A model generated the notes under the pieces. It saw only the letters and a program-made list of their open reading frames with translations. It searched no databases and had not been told where the DNA came from. From NCBI GenBank assembly GCA_024711345.1, contig JANJTA010000035.1:124001-188000 (forward strand): a DNA stretch of 64,000 bases. The letters are read 5' to 3'. The first letter of the stretch is position 1, and each line of letters starts with the position of its first letter. This document shows, piece by piece, positions 28,521-40,828 of the stretch. The stretch is from Rhodanobacter sp. GTDB lineage: Bacteria; Pseudomonadota; Gammaproteobacteria; Xanthomonadales; Rhodanobacteraceae. Both the position numbers and the translations under genes were made by a program.

Positions 28521-29456
28521 TCAGCCCTTCGCGCCCCTGACGCGGAGGCCGGGCCGCTGCCGCGCCAGCTTGCGCAGCAATTCGGCGAACGCCTGCAGGT
28601 CGTCGTGCCAGGGCGAGGCGTCGCGCCAGTACAGCGCGATCTCGCGGCCACTCGCCGGCCCCTTCAGTTTCGCCAGCGCGATGTTCGGCATCGAGGCCAG
28701 CCGCTCGTGCGCCAGCGCCGGCACCAGCGCATAGCCACCGCGCAGGCTGACCAGGGCGGCCAGGCTTTCCAGACTGACGTCCTGCACGTGGCCGTGCTCG
28801 CTGCCGTCGCCGTCGAGGCCGTCGGCGTGGCTTTCGGCCATCAGCGTGGCCTCGGCCGGGTCGAGCTGGGCCAGCGCGATGCTGTCGTGGCCGGCCAGCG
28901 GGTGGTCGGCGCGCAACATCAGTTCCCACGGCTCGAAGAACAACGGGCGCGAAGCGATTCCGCTCATCGCCATCGCCGGCGGCGCCAGCACCGCATCGAG
29001 TTCGCCCTCGCCCAACCGGCGCAGCAGCCCGCGCGGCTTGCCCTCGGAGATGCCCAGCCGTGCGCCGGGGAAATGCTGCGGAAACGGCGCGATCAGGTGC
29101 GGCAGCAGATACGGCCCCAGCGAGGCCGGCACGCCCAGGCGCAGCTCGCCACCGAACGCCACCGCGCCGGCGCGGGCCACCTGCTGCAGATGTTCGGCGG
29201 CCGCCAGCAGCGCATCAATCTGCTGCAGCAGGCGCTGGCCGCCGGCGGTAGGCACGATCTTGCGGCCGCCGCGCTCGAACAGCGGCGCGCCCAGCGCCTG
29301 TTCCACCTTCTGCACCTGGTGCGACAGCCCGGACGGGCTGATATGCATCGCCCGCGCCGCACTGTTGAAACTGCCATGGCGGTGCACCGCCTGCACCAGC
29401 GCAAGATCGCGCAGCGAGACCGCGGCCAGGCTCATCGAAATCATCGCATGCTGCAT
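28521..29456 (-). CDS. LysR-family transcriptional regulator
   Basis: 311 residues by the start chosen here. The N-terminal winged helix (about 8-66) reads [20 protein letters not shown] then [20 protein letters not shown], and the C-terminal two-lobe effector domain follows. The helix-turn-helix resembles the OxyR/CysB-like side of the family, but the two redox cysteines of OxyR are absent (no C-x8-C pair is seen). Starts at 29456, 29444 and 29435 are all possible; none has a good Shine-Dalgarno. The longer frame to 29552 adds unlike residues. It is divergent from acnA across 262 bp, which makes acnA a possible target. Effector unknown. Confidence 0.85.
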   Translation of the reverse strand: MQHAMISMSLAAVSLRDLALVQAVHRHGSFNSAARAMHISPSGLSHQVQKVEQALGAPLFERGGRKIVPTAGGQRLLQQIDALLAAAEHLQQVARAGAVAFGGELRLGVPASLGPYLLPHLIAPFPQHFPGARLGISEGKPRGLLRRLGEGELDAVLAPPAMAMSGIASRPLFFEPWELMLRADHPLAGHDSIALAQLDPAEATLMAESHADGLDGDGSEHGHVQDVSLESLAALVSLRGGYALVPALAHERLASMPNIALAKLKGPASGREIALYWRDASPWHDDLQAFAELLRKLARQRPGLRVRGAKG

Positions 29457-29718
29457 GTCATCAAAGGCGTTTGCGTGTGCCGGGCATCGGATCCATCCTG
29501 TGCGGCGAAGCCGCCGCAAAGCTGCGCGCAGTGTACCCCGTCGAGGCGGCACGCCGGCGCCTGACGTGGCTGCAGTGCAGCCTTCGCCGGCTACCGCCGA
29601 GTCGCGGCCCTGCGGGGTTTGCGCGATAATCGCGTTTTTGCCGGAACGGCCATCCGTGCCGTTCCGGCAGCGTCATCGAGTCATCCCAGCCGCAGGATCC
29701 AGCCAGGAGCACGTCCCC

Positions 29719-32469
<2,751 letters not shown>

Positions 32470-32492
32470 GCTCCAACGCAAGTCCGTACACG

Positions 32493-32523
32493 AAAAACGC
32501 CCCGCTCCCCGGGGCGTTTTTTT
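32493..32523 (+). terminator. Rho-independent terminator of acnA
   Basis: ACGCCCCG and CGGGGCGT pair (8 bp) around a 5-nt loop, preceded by AAAA and followed by seven T, so it can act in both directions. It starts 24 bp after the stop. Confidence 0.93.
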
Positions 32524-32525
32524 GC

Positions 32526-32550
32526 GCAGGGGTTCGCTGGTGGGCGATGC
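32526..32550. repeat. Solitary degenerate REP arm
   Basis: GCAGGGGTTCGCTGGTGGGC then GATGC matches one arm of the REP family without its partner, followed by the GGGATTCGGGAT stretch that also occurs in the 2843 and 39897 elements. Confidence 0.65.
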
Positions 32551-32585
32551 TTTTTCGGGATTCGGGATCCGGAGCGAAACCACGC

Positions 32586-32658
32586 AGGGCGGGCACGGGC
32601 CGCCAGCACCCGACTTTGCATCGCGCTTCGACGCTAGGCGGCGGGCCGTGCCCGCCCT
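32586..32658. repeat. Inverted repeat of a second family (GGGCGGGCACGG)
   Basis: AGGGCGGGCACGG, then CCGCC, is answered by GGCGG and CCGTGCCCGCCCT 40 bp later. It lies between acnA and the convergent lipoprotein gene; function unknown. Confidence 0.75.
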
Positions 32659-32673
32659 ACGCGCTTCGTGGCC

Positions 32674-33120
32674 CTACACCACGTGTTTCCAGCTCGCCGT
32701 GTAACAGCGCCATTCGCCATCTTCCTTGCGCCAAGCCGATTCCACCTGGTACACGCCCAACTGGTCCGGCAGCAGCTTGCCGCCGCTGGTCAACGTGACC
32801 GTGAAGGTGGCCACCATGCGTTCGCCGCGGGCTTCGATCGACATCGGCCCCATCGTCACGCCGACATGTTCGCCACGCAGCGCGAGCAACCGGACCATGC
32901 CGGTCAAACCGCGCCGGTCGAGCGCGCCGGCGTTGCCGTCGAAATCCTCGCTCAACGATTCGCCCACGCCACTGGCCGAACCCGCTTCGGCCGCATGCGC
33001 AGCCCCCACGATAGCGGCGCGCACCTGCGCTTCATCGGGAGTGCGCCGACACGCCGGCAAGGCCAGTGCGAACAGCGTGAGAGCGATCAGCAGAAAGACG
33101 GTTTTTCCCGAAGCCATCAT
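32674..33120 (-). CDS. Small NTF2-like lipoprotein, function unknown
   Basis: 148 residues. A lipoprotein signal (1-24) ends with lipobox LPAC, Cys24. The remaining ~125 residues alternate short helices and strands in the manner of nuclear-transport-factor-2-like (DUF4440/SnoaL) folds: [20 protein letters not shown], a middle [18 protein letters not shown] and the C-terminal [23 protein letters not shown] cannot name a family. Tandem ATGs at 33120 and 33117 give equal products; a longer frame to 33186 breaks the signal. It is divergent from fadD over 142 bp, and converges on acnA. Confidence 0.72.
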   Translation of the reverse strand: MMASGKTVFLLIALTLFALALPACRRTPDEAQVRAAIVGAAHAAEAGSASGVGESLSEDFDGNAGALDRRGLTGMVRLLALRGEHVGVTMGPMSIEARGERMVATFTVTLTSGGKLLPDQLGVYQVESAWRKEDGEWRCYTASWKHVV

Positions 33121-33262
33121 CGACGCAACTCGTTGCAGTGCGGCTTGCCGCTGTACGCGGGCGTATGCTCCAATCGACGGGCGCATGGCTCATGATGGTG
33201 CCAACCCCATTTCGATTCCATCATCCGTTCCATCGCCACCGACAAAACAGGGAACCCAAAGC

Positions 33263-34948
33263 ATGAGCAACGAACGTCCGTGGCTGGAGAGCTATCCAGC
33301 CGGCGTGCCTGAACAGATCGACGTCAGTCAATATGCTTCGGTACCGGCGGTGCTGGAAGAAGCGTTCACCCGCTTCCGCGACCGCCCGGCGTTCGCCAGC
33401 TTCGGCCGCCAGCTCAGCTACGGCCAGATCGACGAGATGAGCCGCCAGTTCGCCGGCTATCTCACCGGCGTGCTGGGCCTCGGCAAGGGCGACCGCATCG
33501 CGCTCATGATGCCGAACGTGCTGCAGTACCCGATCGCCCTGTTCGGCGCGCTGCGCGCCGGCCTGGTGGTGGTCAACACCAACCCGATGTACACCGCGCG
33601 CGAGCTGAAGCATCAGCTGGAAGATTCCGGCGCCAAGGCGATCGTGGTGCTGGACAACTTTGCCGCGACACTGCAGCAGGTGGTGGCCGACACCGAGGTG
33701 CGGCACATCATCACCACTGGCATCGGTGACCTGCTCGGCTTCCCCAAGGGTACGCTGATCAACTTCGTGCTGAAGCACGTGAAGAAGATGGTGCCCGCCT
33801 ATTCGCTGCCGCACGCGGTGCGCTTCCGCGACGCGCTGGCGCGCGGTGCGGCGCATCCGCTGCTGCCGGTGGTGCTGGGCCACGACGACATCGCCTTCCT
33901 GCAGTACACCGGCGGTACCACCGGCGTGGCCAAGGGCGCCATGCTGACCCACGCCAACATGGTGGCGAACATGCTGCAGGCCGCCGCCTGGATCGGCACC
34001 GACCTGGTCACGCCCGGCGAAGAGGTGATCATCACCGCGCTGCCGCTGTACCACATCTTCTCGCTGACCGCGAACGGCCTGGTGTTCATGCGTCTGGGCG
34101 GGCTCAACTGGCTGATCACCAACCCGCGCGACATGCCCGGCTTCGTCAAGGAGCTGCGCAAGTCCGGCTTCACCGCGCTGACCGGCGTCAACACGCTGTT
34201 CAACGGCCTGCTCAACACGCCCGGCTTCGCCGAGCTGGATTTCTCGAAGCTGCACCTGACCCTGGGCGGCGGCATGGCGGTGCAACGCGCCGTGGCCGAG
34301 CGCTGGAAGAAGGTCACCGGCTGCACCCTGGCCGAAGCCTACGGCCTGACCGAGACCTCGCCGGCGGTGTGCATCAATCCGCTCGACCTCAAGGAGTACA
34401 ACGGCTCGATCGGCCTGCCGGTGCCGTCCACCAACGTGGCGATCTGGTCGGAGGACGGCACCCCGCTGCCGGTCGGCGAAGTGGGTGAACTGATGGTGCA
34501 GGGCCCGCAGGTCATGAAGGGCTACTGGAACCGCCCGGACGAGACCGCCAAGGTGCTCGATGCCGACGGCTGGCTGCACACCGGCGACATCGCGAAGATG
34601 GACGCGAACGGCTATTTCTACATCGTCGACCGCAAGAAGGACATGATCCTGGTGTCCGGCTTCAACGTCTATCCGAACGAGGTCGAGGATGCGGTGATGG
34701 CGCACCCCGGCGTGCTCGAGGTGGCTGCGGTTGGCGTGCCGGACGAGCATTCCGGCGAAGTGGTGAAGCTGTTCGTGGTGCGCAAGGACCCGAGCCTCAC
34801 CGAGGAGGCGCTCAAGCAGTTCTGCCGCGAGAACCTCACCGGCTACAAGCGGCCCAAGCTGATCGAGTTCCGCGACAGCCTGCCCAAGAGCAACGTGGGC
34901 AAGATCCTGCGCCGCGAACTGCGCGACGAGAACAAAGCCAGGGCCTGA
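33263..34948 (+). CDS. fadD: Long-chain fatty-acid-CoA ligase
   Basis: Activates fatty acids to acyl-CoA for beta-oxidation, associated with the inner membrane. 561 residues, as FadD. AMP-binding signature [34 protein letters not shown] (here [10 protein letters not shown]), the hinge [20 protein letters not shown] and the C-terminal catalytic Lys547 in [11 protein letters not shown]. The start at 33263 ([16 protein letters not shown]) is the family N-terminus. The frame is open further upstream. A bidirectional terminator follows. Confidence 0.95.
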   Translation: MSNERPWLESYPAGVPEQIDVSQYASVPAVLEEAFTRFRDRPAFASFGRQLSYGQIDEMSRQFAGYLTGVLGLGKGDRIALMMPNVLQYPIALFGALRAGLVVVNTNPMYTARELKHQLEDSGAKAIVVLDNFAATLQQVVADTEVRHIITTGIGDLLGFPKGTLINFVLKHVKKMVPAYSLPHAVRFRDALARGAAHPLLPVVLGHDDIAFLQYTGGTTGVAKGAMLTHANMVANMLQAAAWIGTDLVTPGEEVIITALPLYHIFSLTANGLVFMRLGGLNWLITNPRDMPGFVKELRKSGFTALTGVNTLFNGLLNTPGFAELDFSKLHLTLGGGMAVQRAVAERWKKVTGCTLAEAYGLTETSPAVCINPLDLKEYNGSIGLPVPSTNVAIWSEDGTPLPVGEVGELMVQGPQVMKGYWNRPDETAKVLDADGWLHTGDIAKMDANGYFYIVDRKKDMILVSGFNVYPNEVEDAVMAHPGVLEVAAVGVPDEHSGEVVKLFVVRKDPSLTEEALKQFCRENLTGYKRPKLIEFRDSLPKSNVGKILRRELRDENKARA

Positions 34949-34970
34949 GCCTCACAGGCCATCTTCAAGC

Positions 34971-35000
34971 AAAAACGCCCGCGAATGCGGGCGTTTTTCG
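34971..35000 (+). terminator. Bidirectional terminator between fadD and the PilZ gene
   Basis: AAAAACGCCCGC pairs perfectly (12 bp) with GCGGGCGTTTTT around GAAT; the A and T runs make it work for both converging genes. Confidence 0.93.
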
Positions 35001-35018
35001 TCGAATGGCCGAGCCGGC

Positions 35019-35387
35019 TCAGCCGTCCTTCCAGTGCTCCAGGATGTCGGCGTAACCGCCCAGCAGGTTCCACAGCGGCACCTGCTTGTCCTCGGGAATG
35101 CGGCTGTAGGAAAAGCCGATGTGGTGATCGGAGATGCGCGCCACTACCGCCTCCAGGTGGATGTGCAGGTTGTTGCCGAAGATCATGTCGAGCACCCAGC
35201 TCTGCCCGACGTGGCCCGACCAGCCCAGCGGCCGGCGCAGCAAAGCCCCGGTCGCCGAAATATCGACCAGCTCGGTCGGGCGCGACTCGCCATTGTTGCT
35301 CATCAGCACCGTCGTCTCGATCTGCATGCGCGCCGGACGCAACTGCTCCGGTGCGCCGCCATCCCGCCCGTTCTTGTCGATCGCCAT
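35019..35387 (-). CDS. PilZ-domain protein
   Basis: 122 residues, a single PilZ domain that may bind cyclic-di-GMP. The ligand motifs are an arginine cluster RPAR (17-20) and DISATG (42-47, D/NxSxxG). The order of strands and the helix at the C-terminus (PEDKQVPLWNLLGGYADIL) fit PilZ. The start at 35387 has GGTGGA upstream; starts at 35426 and 35531 add a tail unlike the domain, though a short N-terminal extension cannot be ruled out. Standing alone, its partner (motility, pili or matrix) is unknown. Confidence 0.85.
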   Translation of the reverse strand: MAIDKNGRDGGAPEQLRPARMQIETTVLMSNNGESRPTELVDISATGALLRRPLGWSGHVGQSWVLDMIFGNNLHIHLEAVVARISDHHIGFSYSRIPEDKQVPLWNLLGGYADILEHWKDG

Positions 35388-36230
35388 CAGTTCCACCGCC
35401 TTTTGTAGCTGCACCCATCCGGACGCCATTGCCGACGCCACCCCGAACCGCGCCTTCACCGATGAACGCGCCGCGCCTGATCGGGTGGTCAGGCGTTGTC
35501 CAAGCAACCACCGTGCCACGCCTGGTGCCATGCTGCATCAGACACCGTCACGGCATCGTCTGCGCGGCGCAGAGACATGCCGCGATGCTCATCGCCGAAA
35601 GCCGCCTCACGGTCGCCGCGCCAGGTGACCCCGGCGCCGTCAGTTCGGCATCGCCCAACGCGGCATGGTCACGGAACGGACCCAATTCGACGCGTTGGGT
35701 CACATGCCGCCGTGCCACGCCGCCGACGCGTCGGTCCCGCACTGGCCAGCCTATCGGCGGCAGCGCGGCAAAACAATGCGCGACGATACCGCTGCGCGGG
35801 CAGACGCCATGCTGGACTTGGCGCCGGCCAGCCGCTACTCTTGGCCCACGCGTGGCTCCATGGACATGTTTTTTGCCGAGCGCTTCCGGCTCCCTGGCAT
35901 CCATTCGATTGCTCTCGAACCGATCAGTGAACCGCCGGTGGCGTCGTTTTCCGCCCTCCTCGGGCCTGGCGTCTGCAGCGGCTGACAACCCGCAGACGCG
36001 CGACGTTCGCTGACGACCCGCCTGACCGAACCACCGCCGAGTGGGTTCGTCATGCCTGCGGTGACGATGGCGTCCGCCGCGCCCCGATCGAACAAGCGTG
36101 AAGAACGAATACCCGGGAATACCGCCTCACCGCGTGTTCCGAGCACGGACATCCGATGCCGCGTGGGCACAGGGAATGATCCGACCATGTTGAACGCACC
36201 GCCGCCGAAGGCGGCCCATGACACGCATTG
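35388..36230. other. 843-bp gap with no convincing gene
   Basis: Between the PilZ gene and scpA. Several short overlapping frames exist on both strands, including 35665-35985 (+) and 35548-35988 (-). None has a good Shine-Dalgarno, a recognisable domain or a composition like the neighbours. The sequence is somewhat less GC-rich than the genes around it. It may hold a decayed gene or a regulatory region for scpA. Confidence 0.4.
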
Positions 36231-37163
36231 ATGAGCACCGAGCCCGTCGCGCCACAGAGCCAGGTCGCCGCACCGCAGGACGCGTTTGCGCCGGTACCGC
36301 AACAGCAGGAAATGCCGCTGGCCATCGTGCACGGCCAGCCGCTGCTGCAGATGCCGCAGGACCTGTACATCCCGCCGGATGCGCTCGAGGTCATCCTGGA
36401 GGCGTTCGAGGGGCCGCTGGACCTGTTGCTGTACCTGATCCGCCGGCAGAACCTCGACATCCTGGACATCCCGGTTGCCGAGATCACCCGGCAGTACATG
36501 GCCTACATCGAGCTGATGCGGGACGTGATGCGGCTGGAGCTGGCCGCCGAGTACCTGCTGATGGCCGCGATCCTGGGCGAGATCAAGTCGCGGCTGCTGC
36601 TGCCGCGACCGCCGGCCGAGGAAGGGCTGGAAGAGGACCCCCGTGCCGAACTGGTACGGCGCTTGCAGGAGTACGAACGGTTCAAGCGCGCCGCCGAGGA
36701 TATCGAGGCGATGCCCCGGCTGGAGCGCGACACCACGGTGGTGCACGCCGAGGTGGGCGAACGCAACGTGATCCGGTTGCCGCCGCCGCTGGAGCTGACC
36801 GAGCTGCTGCTGGCCCTGAAGGACGTGATGCACCGGGCCGAGTTGTTCGGGCACCACGCGATCAAGCGCGAGACGCTCAGCGTGCGCCAGCGCATGGGCG
36901 AGCTGCTGAGCCGGCTGGACGACGCCAGCTTCCGCCGCTTCGAGAGCCTGTTCGATGTCAGCGAAGGGCGCCTGGGCATCGTGGTGACCTTCCTGGCCAT
37001 GCTGGAGCTGGCCAAGGAAATGCTGATCGAGATCGTCCAGGAAGAGCCGCTGGCACCGATCTACGTGAAGGCCAAGGCGGGCCACGGCGAGGAGCCCACG
37101 GCCGCGTCGGCGGACGACGACCCGGCGGGCGAATCGGCGCTGGTCGAATCGTCCGGCGAATGA
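36231..37163 (+). CDS. scpA: Segregation and condensation protein A
   Basis: Kleisin subunit that bridges SMC heads and works with ScpB in chromosome compaction. 310 residues. The N-terminal ~50 residues are Pro/Gln-rich and disordered. The ScpA core is seen in VILEAFEGPLDLLLYLIRRQ, NLDILDIPVAEIT, AAEYLLMAAILGEIKSRLLL and a C-terminal winged helix (about 225-290, FLAMLELAKEMLIEI). The ATG at 36231 follows a TTG at 36228 that would only prefix one residue. An acidic tail ends the protein. scpB begins 50 bp downstream. Confidence 0.93.
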   Translation: MSTEPVAPQSQVAAPQDAFAPVPQQQEMPLAIVHGQPLLQMPQDLYIPPDALEVILEAFEGPLDLLLYLIRRQNLDILDIPVAEITRQYMAYIELMRDVMRLELAAEYLLMAAILGEIKSRLLLPRPPAEEGLEEDPRAELVRRLQEYERFKRAAEDIEAMPRLERDTTVVHAEVGERNVIRLPPPLELTELLLALKDVMHRAELFGHHAIKRETLSVRQRMGELLSRLDDASFRRFESLFDVSEGRLGIVVTFLAMLELAKEMLIEIVQEEPLAPIYVKAKAGHGEEPTAASADDDPAGESALVESSGE

Positions 37164-37213
37164 ACGACATCCACTGAGCAGTACCGATCAAACCGGCATC
37201 CGAATCCAAGGTC

Positions 37214-38035
37214 ATGCAGATCGAGCAACTCAAACCCATTGTCGAGGCCGCCCTGCTGGCCTCCACCCAGCCGATGACCGTGCAGCAGCTGGGCGAGCTG
37301 TTCAACGAGGCCGACGAGGTCAGCCGTGAACAGGTCGCCAGGGCGCTCGAGGCACTGGCCGAAGACTGCGCCGGCCGCGGCGTCGAGCTGAAGGAAGTGG
37401 CCTCCGGCTTCCGCTACCAGGTGCGCCAGGACGTCCACCCGTGGATCTCGCGCATGTGGACCGAGCGACCCAGCCGCTACTCGCGCGCACTGCTGGAAAC
37501 GCTGGCCCTGATCGCCTACCGCCAGCCCATCACGCGTCCGGAGATCGAGCAGATCCGCGGCGTGGTGGTGTCCTCCAACATCATCAAGACGATGGAGGAG
37601 CGCGAGTGGATCCGCGTGGTCGGCTACCGCGACGTGCCCGGCAAGCCGGCGCTGTTCGGCACCACCCGCGCCTTCCTCGACTACTTCAACCTGAAATCGC
37701 TGGACCAGTTGCCGCCGCTGTCGGAGATCCGCGACCTGGAAGACCCGCAACTGCGCTTCGAGCCCGAACCCCTGCCCGCCCGCGTCGTGCGCGACCTGCC
37801 GATCGACCCGGACGAGGAACTGCTGCACGAGCAGGATGCCGTCGATGCGGCAGCCGACGACTACCACACCGCGACCGCCACCGAAGCACCGGCCGCTTCC
37901 GAATCCGGCGACGCCGGCTCCGACCCGAGCCTGCCCGCCGAGCCCCCGACAACCACTGCCGACGAGGCAGCGACCCCCGCCGCGGACGCCGAACCCGACG
38001 CCGCCGAGCAAGACCCCGAGGAGTACCGCGCATGA
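37214..38035 (+). CDS. scpB: Segregation and condensation protein B
   Basis: Two winged-helix domains (about 1-90 and 95-165) that bind the kleisin. Signatures are IVEAALLASTQPMTVQQL, ALLETLALIAYRQPITRPEI and GRRDVPGKPALFGTTRAFLDYF (here YRDVPG). 273 residues; the last ~90 are acidic and alanine-rich with low complexity, longer than in E. coli relatives, which lack this gene. The stop codon overlaps the rluB start by ATGA at 38032-38035, so translation is coupled. Confidence 0.93.
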   Translation: MQIEQLKPIVEAALLASTQPMTVQQLGELFNEADEVSREQVARALEALAEDCAGRGVELKEVASGFRYQVRQDVHPWISRMWTERPSRYSRALLETLALIAYRQPITRPEIEQIRGVVVSSNIIKTMEEREWIRVVGYRDVPGKPALFGTTRAFLDYFNLKSLDQLPPLSEIRDLEDPQLRFEPEPLPARVVRDLPIDPDEELLHEQDAVDAAADDYHTATATEAPAASESGDAGSDPSLPAEPPTTTADEAATPAADAEPDAAEQDPEEYRA

Positions 38036-39483
38036 ATGCGCCGCAAAAATCCGTTTTGTCCCTGAAGCGCGAACCGCGCGCCGACAGCGACGCCCCCGCC
38101 CTGGAAGAACGCCTGCACAAGGTGCTGGCCAACGCCGGCCTCGGCTCGCGCCGCATGCTCGAACAGCGCATCCAGTCCGGCGAAGTCGAGCTGAATGGCG
38201 CCCCCGCCAGCATCGGCATGAGCGTGAAAGCCGGTGACCGCGTGATCATGGACGGCAAGCAGTTCGTGGTGGCCACCGACAGCCGCGACGACACCGAGGT
38301 GCTGATCTACCACAAGCCCGAAGGCGAGCTGACCACCCGCGACGATCCCGAAGGCCGCCCCACCGTGTTCGAGCAGCTGCCGCGCCTGAAGGGTGCGCGC
38401 TGGGTCGCCGTGGGCCGGCTCGACATCAACACCACCGGCCTGCTGCTGCTGACCACCGACGGCGAACTGGCCAATGCGCTGATGCATCCCAAGAGCGGGC
38501 TGGAGCGCGAATACCTGTGCCGCGTGCACGGCGAGGTGCCCGACGAAGTGATCGAGAAACTCAAGGCCGGCGTGGAACTGGACGACGGTCCGGCCCGCTT
38601 CGACGAGATCGCCGTGATCAGCCGCGGCGGCAGCCACAGCTGGTTCCGCGTGGTGATCCGCGAAGGCCGCAATCGCGAAGTGCGCCGCCTGTGGGACTCG
38701 CAGGGCTTCCTGGTCAGCCGGCTCAAGCGCATCCGCTACGGCGGCATCGAGCTGCCGCGCCACCTGCGCCGTGGCGAATGCGAGGCGCTCGACGCCGAGG
38801 GCGTCAAGCAGCTGCGCCAGACCAGCGGCCTCGGCGCCGCGCAACCGGTGCTGACGCTGAGCCCGGTGCTGCACCAGCGCCGCACCAGCCGCAACGTCAC
38901 CGAATACCGCCCCGAACGCGGCGCCGGCACCGCCTGGACCGGCGGCCAGGACGAGGCGCGCGAGCTGCGCGCGTACGACCGCATCCGCGAGGAACCCGTG
39001 CGCGGCCGCAAGCCGCCGCGGCGCGACGGCAAGGAAGTCAACGGCAATCTGATGCGCCCTGAACGCGGTGCGGCGGGCGGCAAGCGCGGCGGCAAGAAGA
39101 GCCGGCGCGTGGCACCGGGCCAGGAACTGCCGTCGGTGCGCAGCTGGTTTGCCGGCGAGAGCCGCGACGGCAGCCCCCGTGCCGGCGCTTCGCGCGGCAC
39201 CCCGGGGGGTGCCCCCGGCAACCGCCGCCAGGCCGGCGACAACCAGGGCCGTGCGGCGGGCAGTCCCTACGGCGGTTTCGGCAATGAATCGCGTGGTCCG
39301 GGTCTGGGCGGCAACCGTGCGCCGGGCAACCGCGGTCCGCGCCCGCACGGACAGGGCCAGGGCAATCGCGCGCCCGGCAATCCGGCGCGCCCGCAAGGCC
39401 ACGGCGGCAATCGGCCGCAAGGCGGCCGGCACGGCGGCGGCCGCTCGCCGGGGCGTGGCGGCAACCGTTCGGGCAACCGCTGA
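38032..39483 (+). CDS. rluB: 23S rRNA pseudouridine(2605) synthase with long RG-rich tail
   Basis: Isomerises a uridine of 23S rRNA. An S4 RNA-binding domain (about 22-80, RLHKVLANAGLGSRRMLEQR) is followed by the RsuA/RluB-type synthase with catalytic Asp in GRLDINTTGLLLLT and the late motif REGRNREVRRLWDSQG. The core ends near residue 285. The C-terminal ~195 residues are extremely rich in Gly, Arg, Asn, Gln and Pro, with RGGK, GNRAPGN and GGNRPQGG repeats; this is a disordered RNA-binding-type tail. 483 residues in all, against about 290 in E. coli. ATGA overlap with scpB. Confidence 0.93.
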   Translation: MNAPQKSVLSLKREPRADSDAPALEERLHKVLANAGLGSRRMLEQRIQSGEVELNGAPASIGMSVKAGDRVIMDGKQFVVATDSRDDTEVLIYHKPEGELTTRDDPEGRPTVFEQLPRLKGARWVAVGRLDINTTGLLLLTTDGELANALMHPKSGLEREYLCRVHGEVPDEVIEKLKAGVELDDGPARFDEIAVISRGGSHSWFRVVIREGRNREVRRLWDSQGFLVSRLKRIRYGGIELPRHLRRGECEALDAEGVKQLRQTSGLGAAQPVLTLSPVLHQRRTSRNVTEYRPERGAGTAWTGGQDEARELRAYDRIREEPVRGRKPPRRDGKEVNGNLMRPERGAAGGKRGGKKSRRVAPGQELPSVRSWFAGESRDGSPRAGASRGTPGGAPGNRRQAGDNQGRAAGSPYGGFGNESRGPGLGGNRAPGNRGPRPHGQGQGNRAPGNPARPQGHGGNRPQGGRHGGGRSPGRGGNRSGNR

Positions 39484-39495
39484 GGCGACCGGACG

Positions 39496-39840
39496 ATGCT
39501 GCGCATCTATCACAACAGCCGCTGCTCCAAGTCGCGCGCCACGCTGGCATTGCTGGAGCAGCACGGCGGGGAAATCGAGGTGGTCAATTATCTCGACACG
39601 CCGCCGAGCGCCGCCGAACTGACCGTGCTGCTGCGGCAACTGGGCATGACCGCGCGCGAACTGCTGCGCACTGGCGAGGAGGAGTACCGCGCGCTGGGGC
39701 TGGACGATCCTGCACTCGACGACGACGCCCTGATCGCCGCGATGGTGGCGCACCCGAAGCTGATCGAACGCCCGATCGTGGTCGCCAACGGCAAGGCCGT
39801 CATCGGGCGACCGCCGGAAGCGGTGCTGGCGATACTCTGA
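39496..39840 (+). CDS. ArsC-like/YfgD-family thioredoxin-fold reductase
   Basis: 114 residues, one thioredoxin-like domain. The N-terminal YHNSRCSKSR places Cys10 as the catalytic residue, with the ArsC-family C-terminal RPIVVANGKAVIGRPPE. Proteins like this are called arsenate reductase (glutaredoxin), but isolated from ars genes the arsenate role is uncertain, and it may be of the Spx/YfgD side. 12 bp after rluB, likely the last gene of the scpA-scpB-rluB transcript; a clear terminator follows. Confidence 0.88.
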   Translation: MLRIYHNSRCSKSRATLALLEQHGGEIEVVNYLDTPPSAAELTVLLRQLGMTARELLRTGEEEYRALGLDDPALDDDALIAAMVAHPKLIERPIVVANGKAVIGRPPEAVLAIL

Positions 39841-39851
39841 GGTCCTTCACG

Positions 39852-39881
39852 GAACGCCGCCCTCGAGGCGGCGTTCTTTTC
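39852..39881 (+). terminator. Rho-independent terminator after the ArsC-like gene
   Basis: GAACGCCGCC pairs with GGCGGCGTTC (10 bp) around a 5-nt loop, followed by TTTT. It ends the scpA-to-ArsC transcript. Confidence 0.9.
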
Positions 39882-39896
39882 TGAGCCGAACGATCG

Positions 39897-39971
39897 GAGG
39901 AGCCCGCTGGCGGGCGATGCTTTTGTCGGGATTCGCGAAAGCAGGAGCATCGCCCGCCAGCGGGCTCCTGC
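39897..39971. repeat. REP pair after the ArsC-like gene
   Basis: Arms 39897-39920 and 39947-39971 (GGAGCCCGCTGGCGGGCGA type) carry compensatory changes in both arms (CTGGCGGG against CCCGCCAG) relative to the 2843 element, showing that pairing is conserved. Spacer 26 bp. Confidence 0.9.
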
Positions 39972-40006
39972 AGACGGATCGAACACGAGCGGTATCGAGC
40001 GGCGGT

Positions 40007-40828
40007 TCAGCCCGGATCGAGCGTGAACGTGTCGGCGTCCATCCACGCCGGGAAACGCTCGCGGTGCGCCAGCAGCGGAGCCGGGTCCAGCATGACCGTC
40101 GCCACCTGCTCCTGCGCGCCCAGTTCCACCAGCGGCTCGCCGACCGGGTCGAGCACCGCGCTGTCGCCGGCATAAGGAATCTCGTTGCCGTCCACGCCGA
40201 CCCGGTTCACGCCGACCACGTAGCACAGGTTCTCGATCGCGCGCGCGCGCAGCAGCGTGCGCCAGGGCTGACGGCGCGGTGCCGGCCAGTTCGCCACGAA
40301 GACGGCGAGGTCGTAATCCATGCCGCCGCCGGCCGAGGCCAGTCGGCGATTGCGCAGCCACACCGGGAAGCGCAGGTCGTAGCAGACCTGCGGCAGGATG
40401 CGCCAGCCCTTCAGCTCCACCACCAGGCGCTCGCTGCCGCCGCCGTAGCGGGTGTGCTCGCCGGCCATGCGGAACAAGTGGCGCTTGTCGTACTGCGCGA
40501 AGCTGCCGTCCGGCCGCATCCACAGCAGGCGGTTGTAGACCACGCCGTCCTCGCGGATCGCCAGGCTGCCGCAGACCACGGCGCCCACCTCGGCCGCCAA
40601 CGCCCGCAGCCACGCCACGCCTTCGCCGTCCATGGTATCGGCGCTGGCATGGGTGTCGTTGCTGAAGCCGGACAGGAACGTCTCGGGCAGCACCATCAGG
40701 TCGCTGCCCCTGGCCTGGCGCACCAGCGCGCCGTAGTAGTCGCGGTTGGCCGGCGCGTCGTGCCAGCGGGTGGCGCCCTGCACCAGCGCGACGCGCAGCG
40801 GCTCGAGGCTCACGCCCTCGTTGCTCAT
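40007..40828 (-). CDS. Omega-amidase (carbon-nitrogen hydrolase, YafV/Nit2 type)
   Basis: 273-residue nitrilase-superfamily enzyme. Catalytic triad Glu49 (VLPETFLSGF), Lys115 (YDKRHLF) and Cys149 (QVCYDLRFP). The Nit2/YafV branch removes the amide from 2-oxoglutaramate and 2-oxosuccinamate. It overlaps the aminotransferase gene upstream by ATGA (40825-40828), so the two are translationally coupled; together they match the glutamine-transaminase/omega-amidase salvage of methionine or glutamine keto acids. The start at 40828 is fixed by this overlap; a longer frame to 40885 is not needed. Confidence 0.92.
   Translation of the reverse strand: MSNEGVSLEPLRVALVQGATRWHDAPANRDYYGALVRQARGSDLMVLPETFLSGFSNDTHASADTMDGEGVAWLRALAAEVGAVVCGSLAIREDGVVYNRLLWMRPDGSFAQYDKRHLFRMAGEHTRYGGGSERLVVELKGWRILPQVCYDLRFPVWLRNRRLASAGGGMDYDLAVFVANWPAPRRQPWRTLLRARAIENLCYVVGVNRVGVDGNEIPYAGDSAVLDPVGEPLVELGAQEQVATVMLDPAPLLAHRERFPAWMDADTFTLDPG

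Noticed and set aside
28521..29456. LysR gene next to acnA as OxyR
   Set aside because: OxyR's redox cysteine pair is not seen and the gene is not near ahpCF.
35548..35988. Short frames in the 843-bp gap before scpA
   Set aside because: No Shine-Dalgarno or domain, overlapping frames on both strands; not supported as genes.
36228..36230. TTG start for scpA
   Set aside because: Adds only one residue before a normal ATG at 36231.
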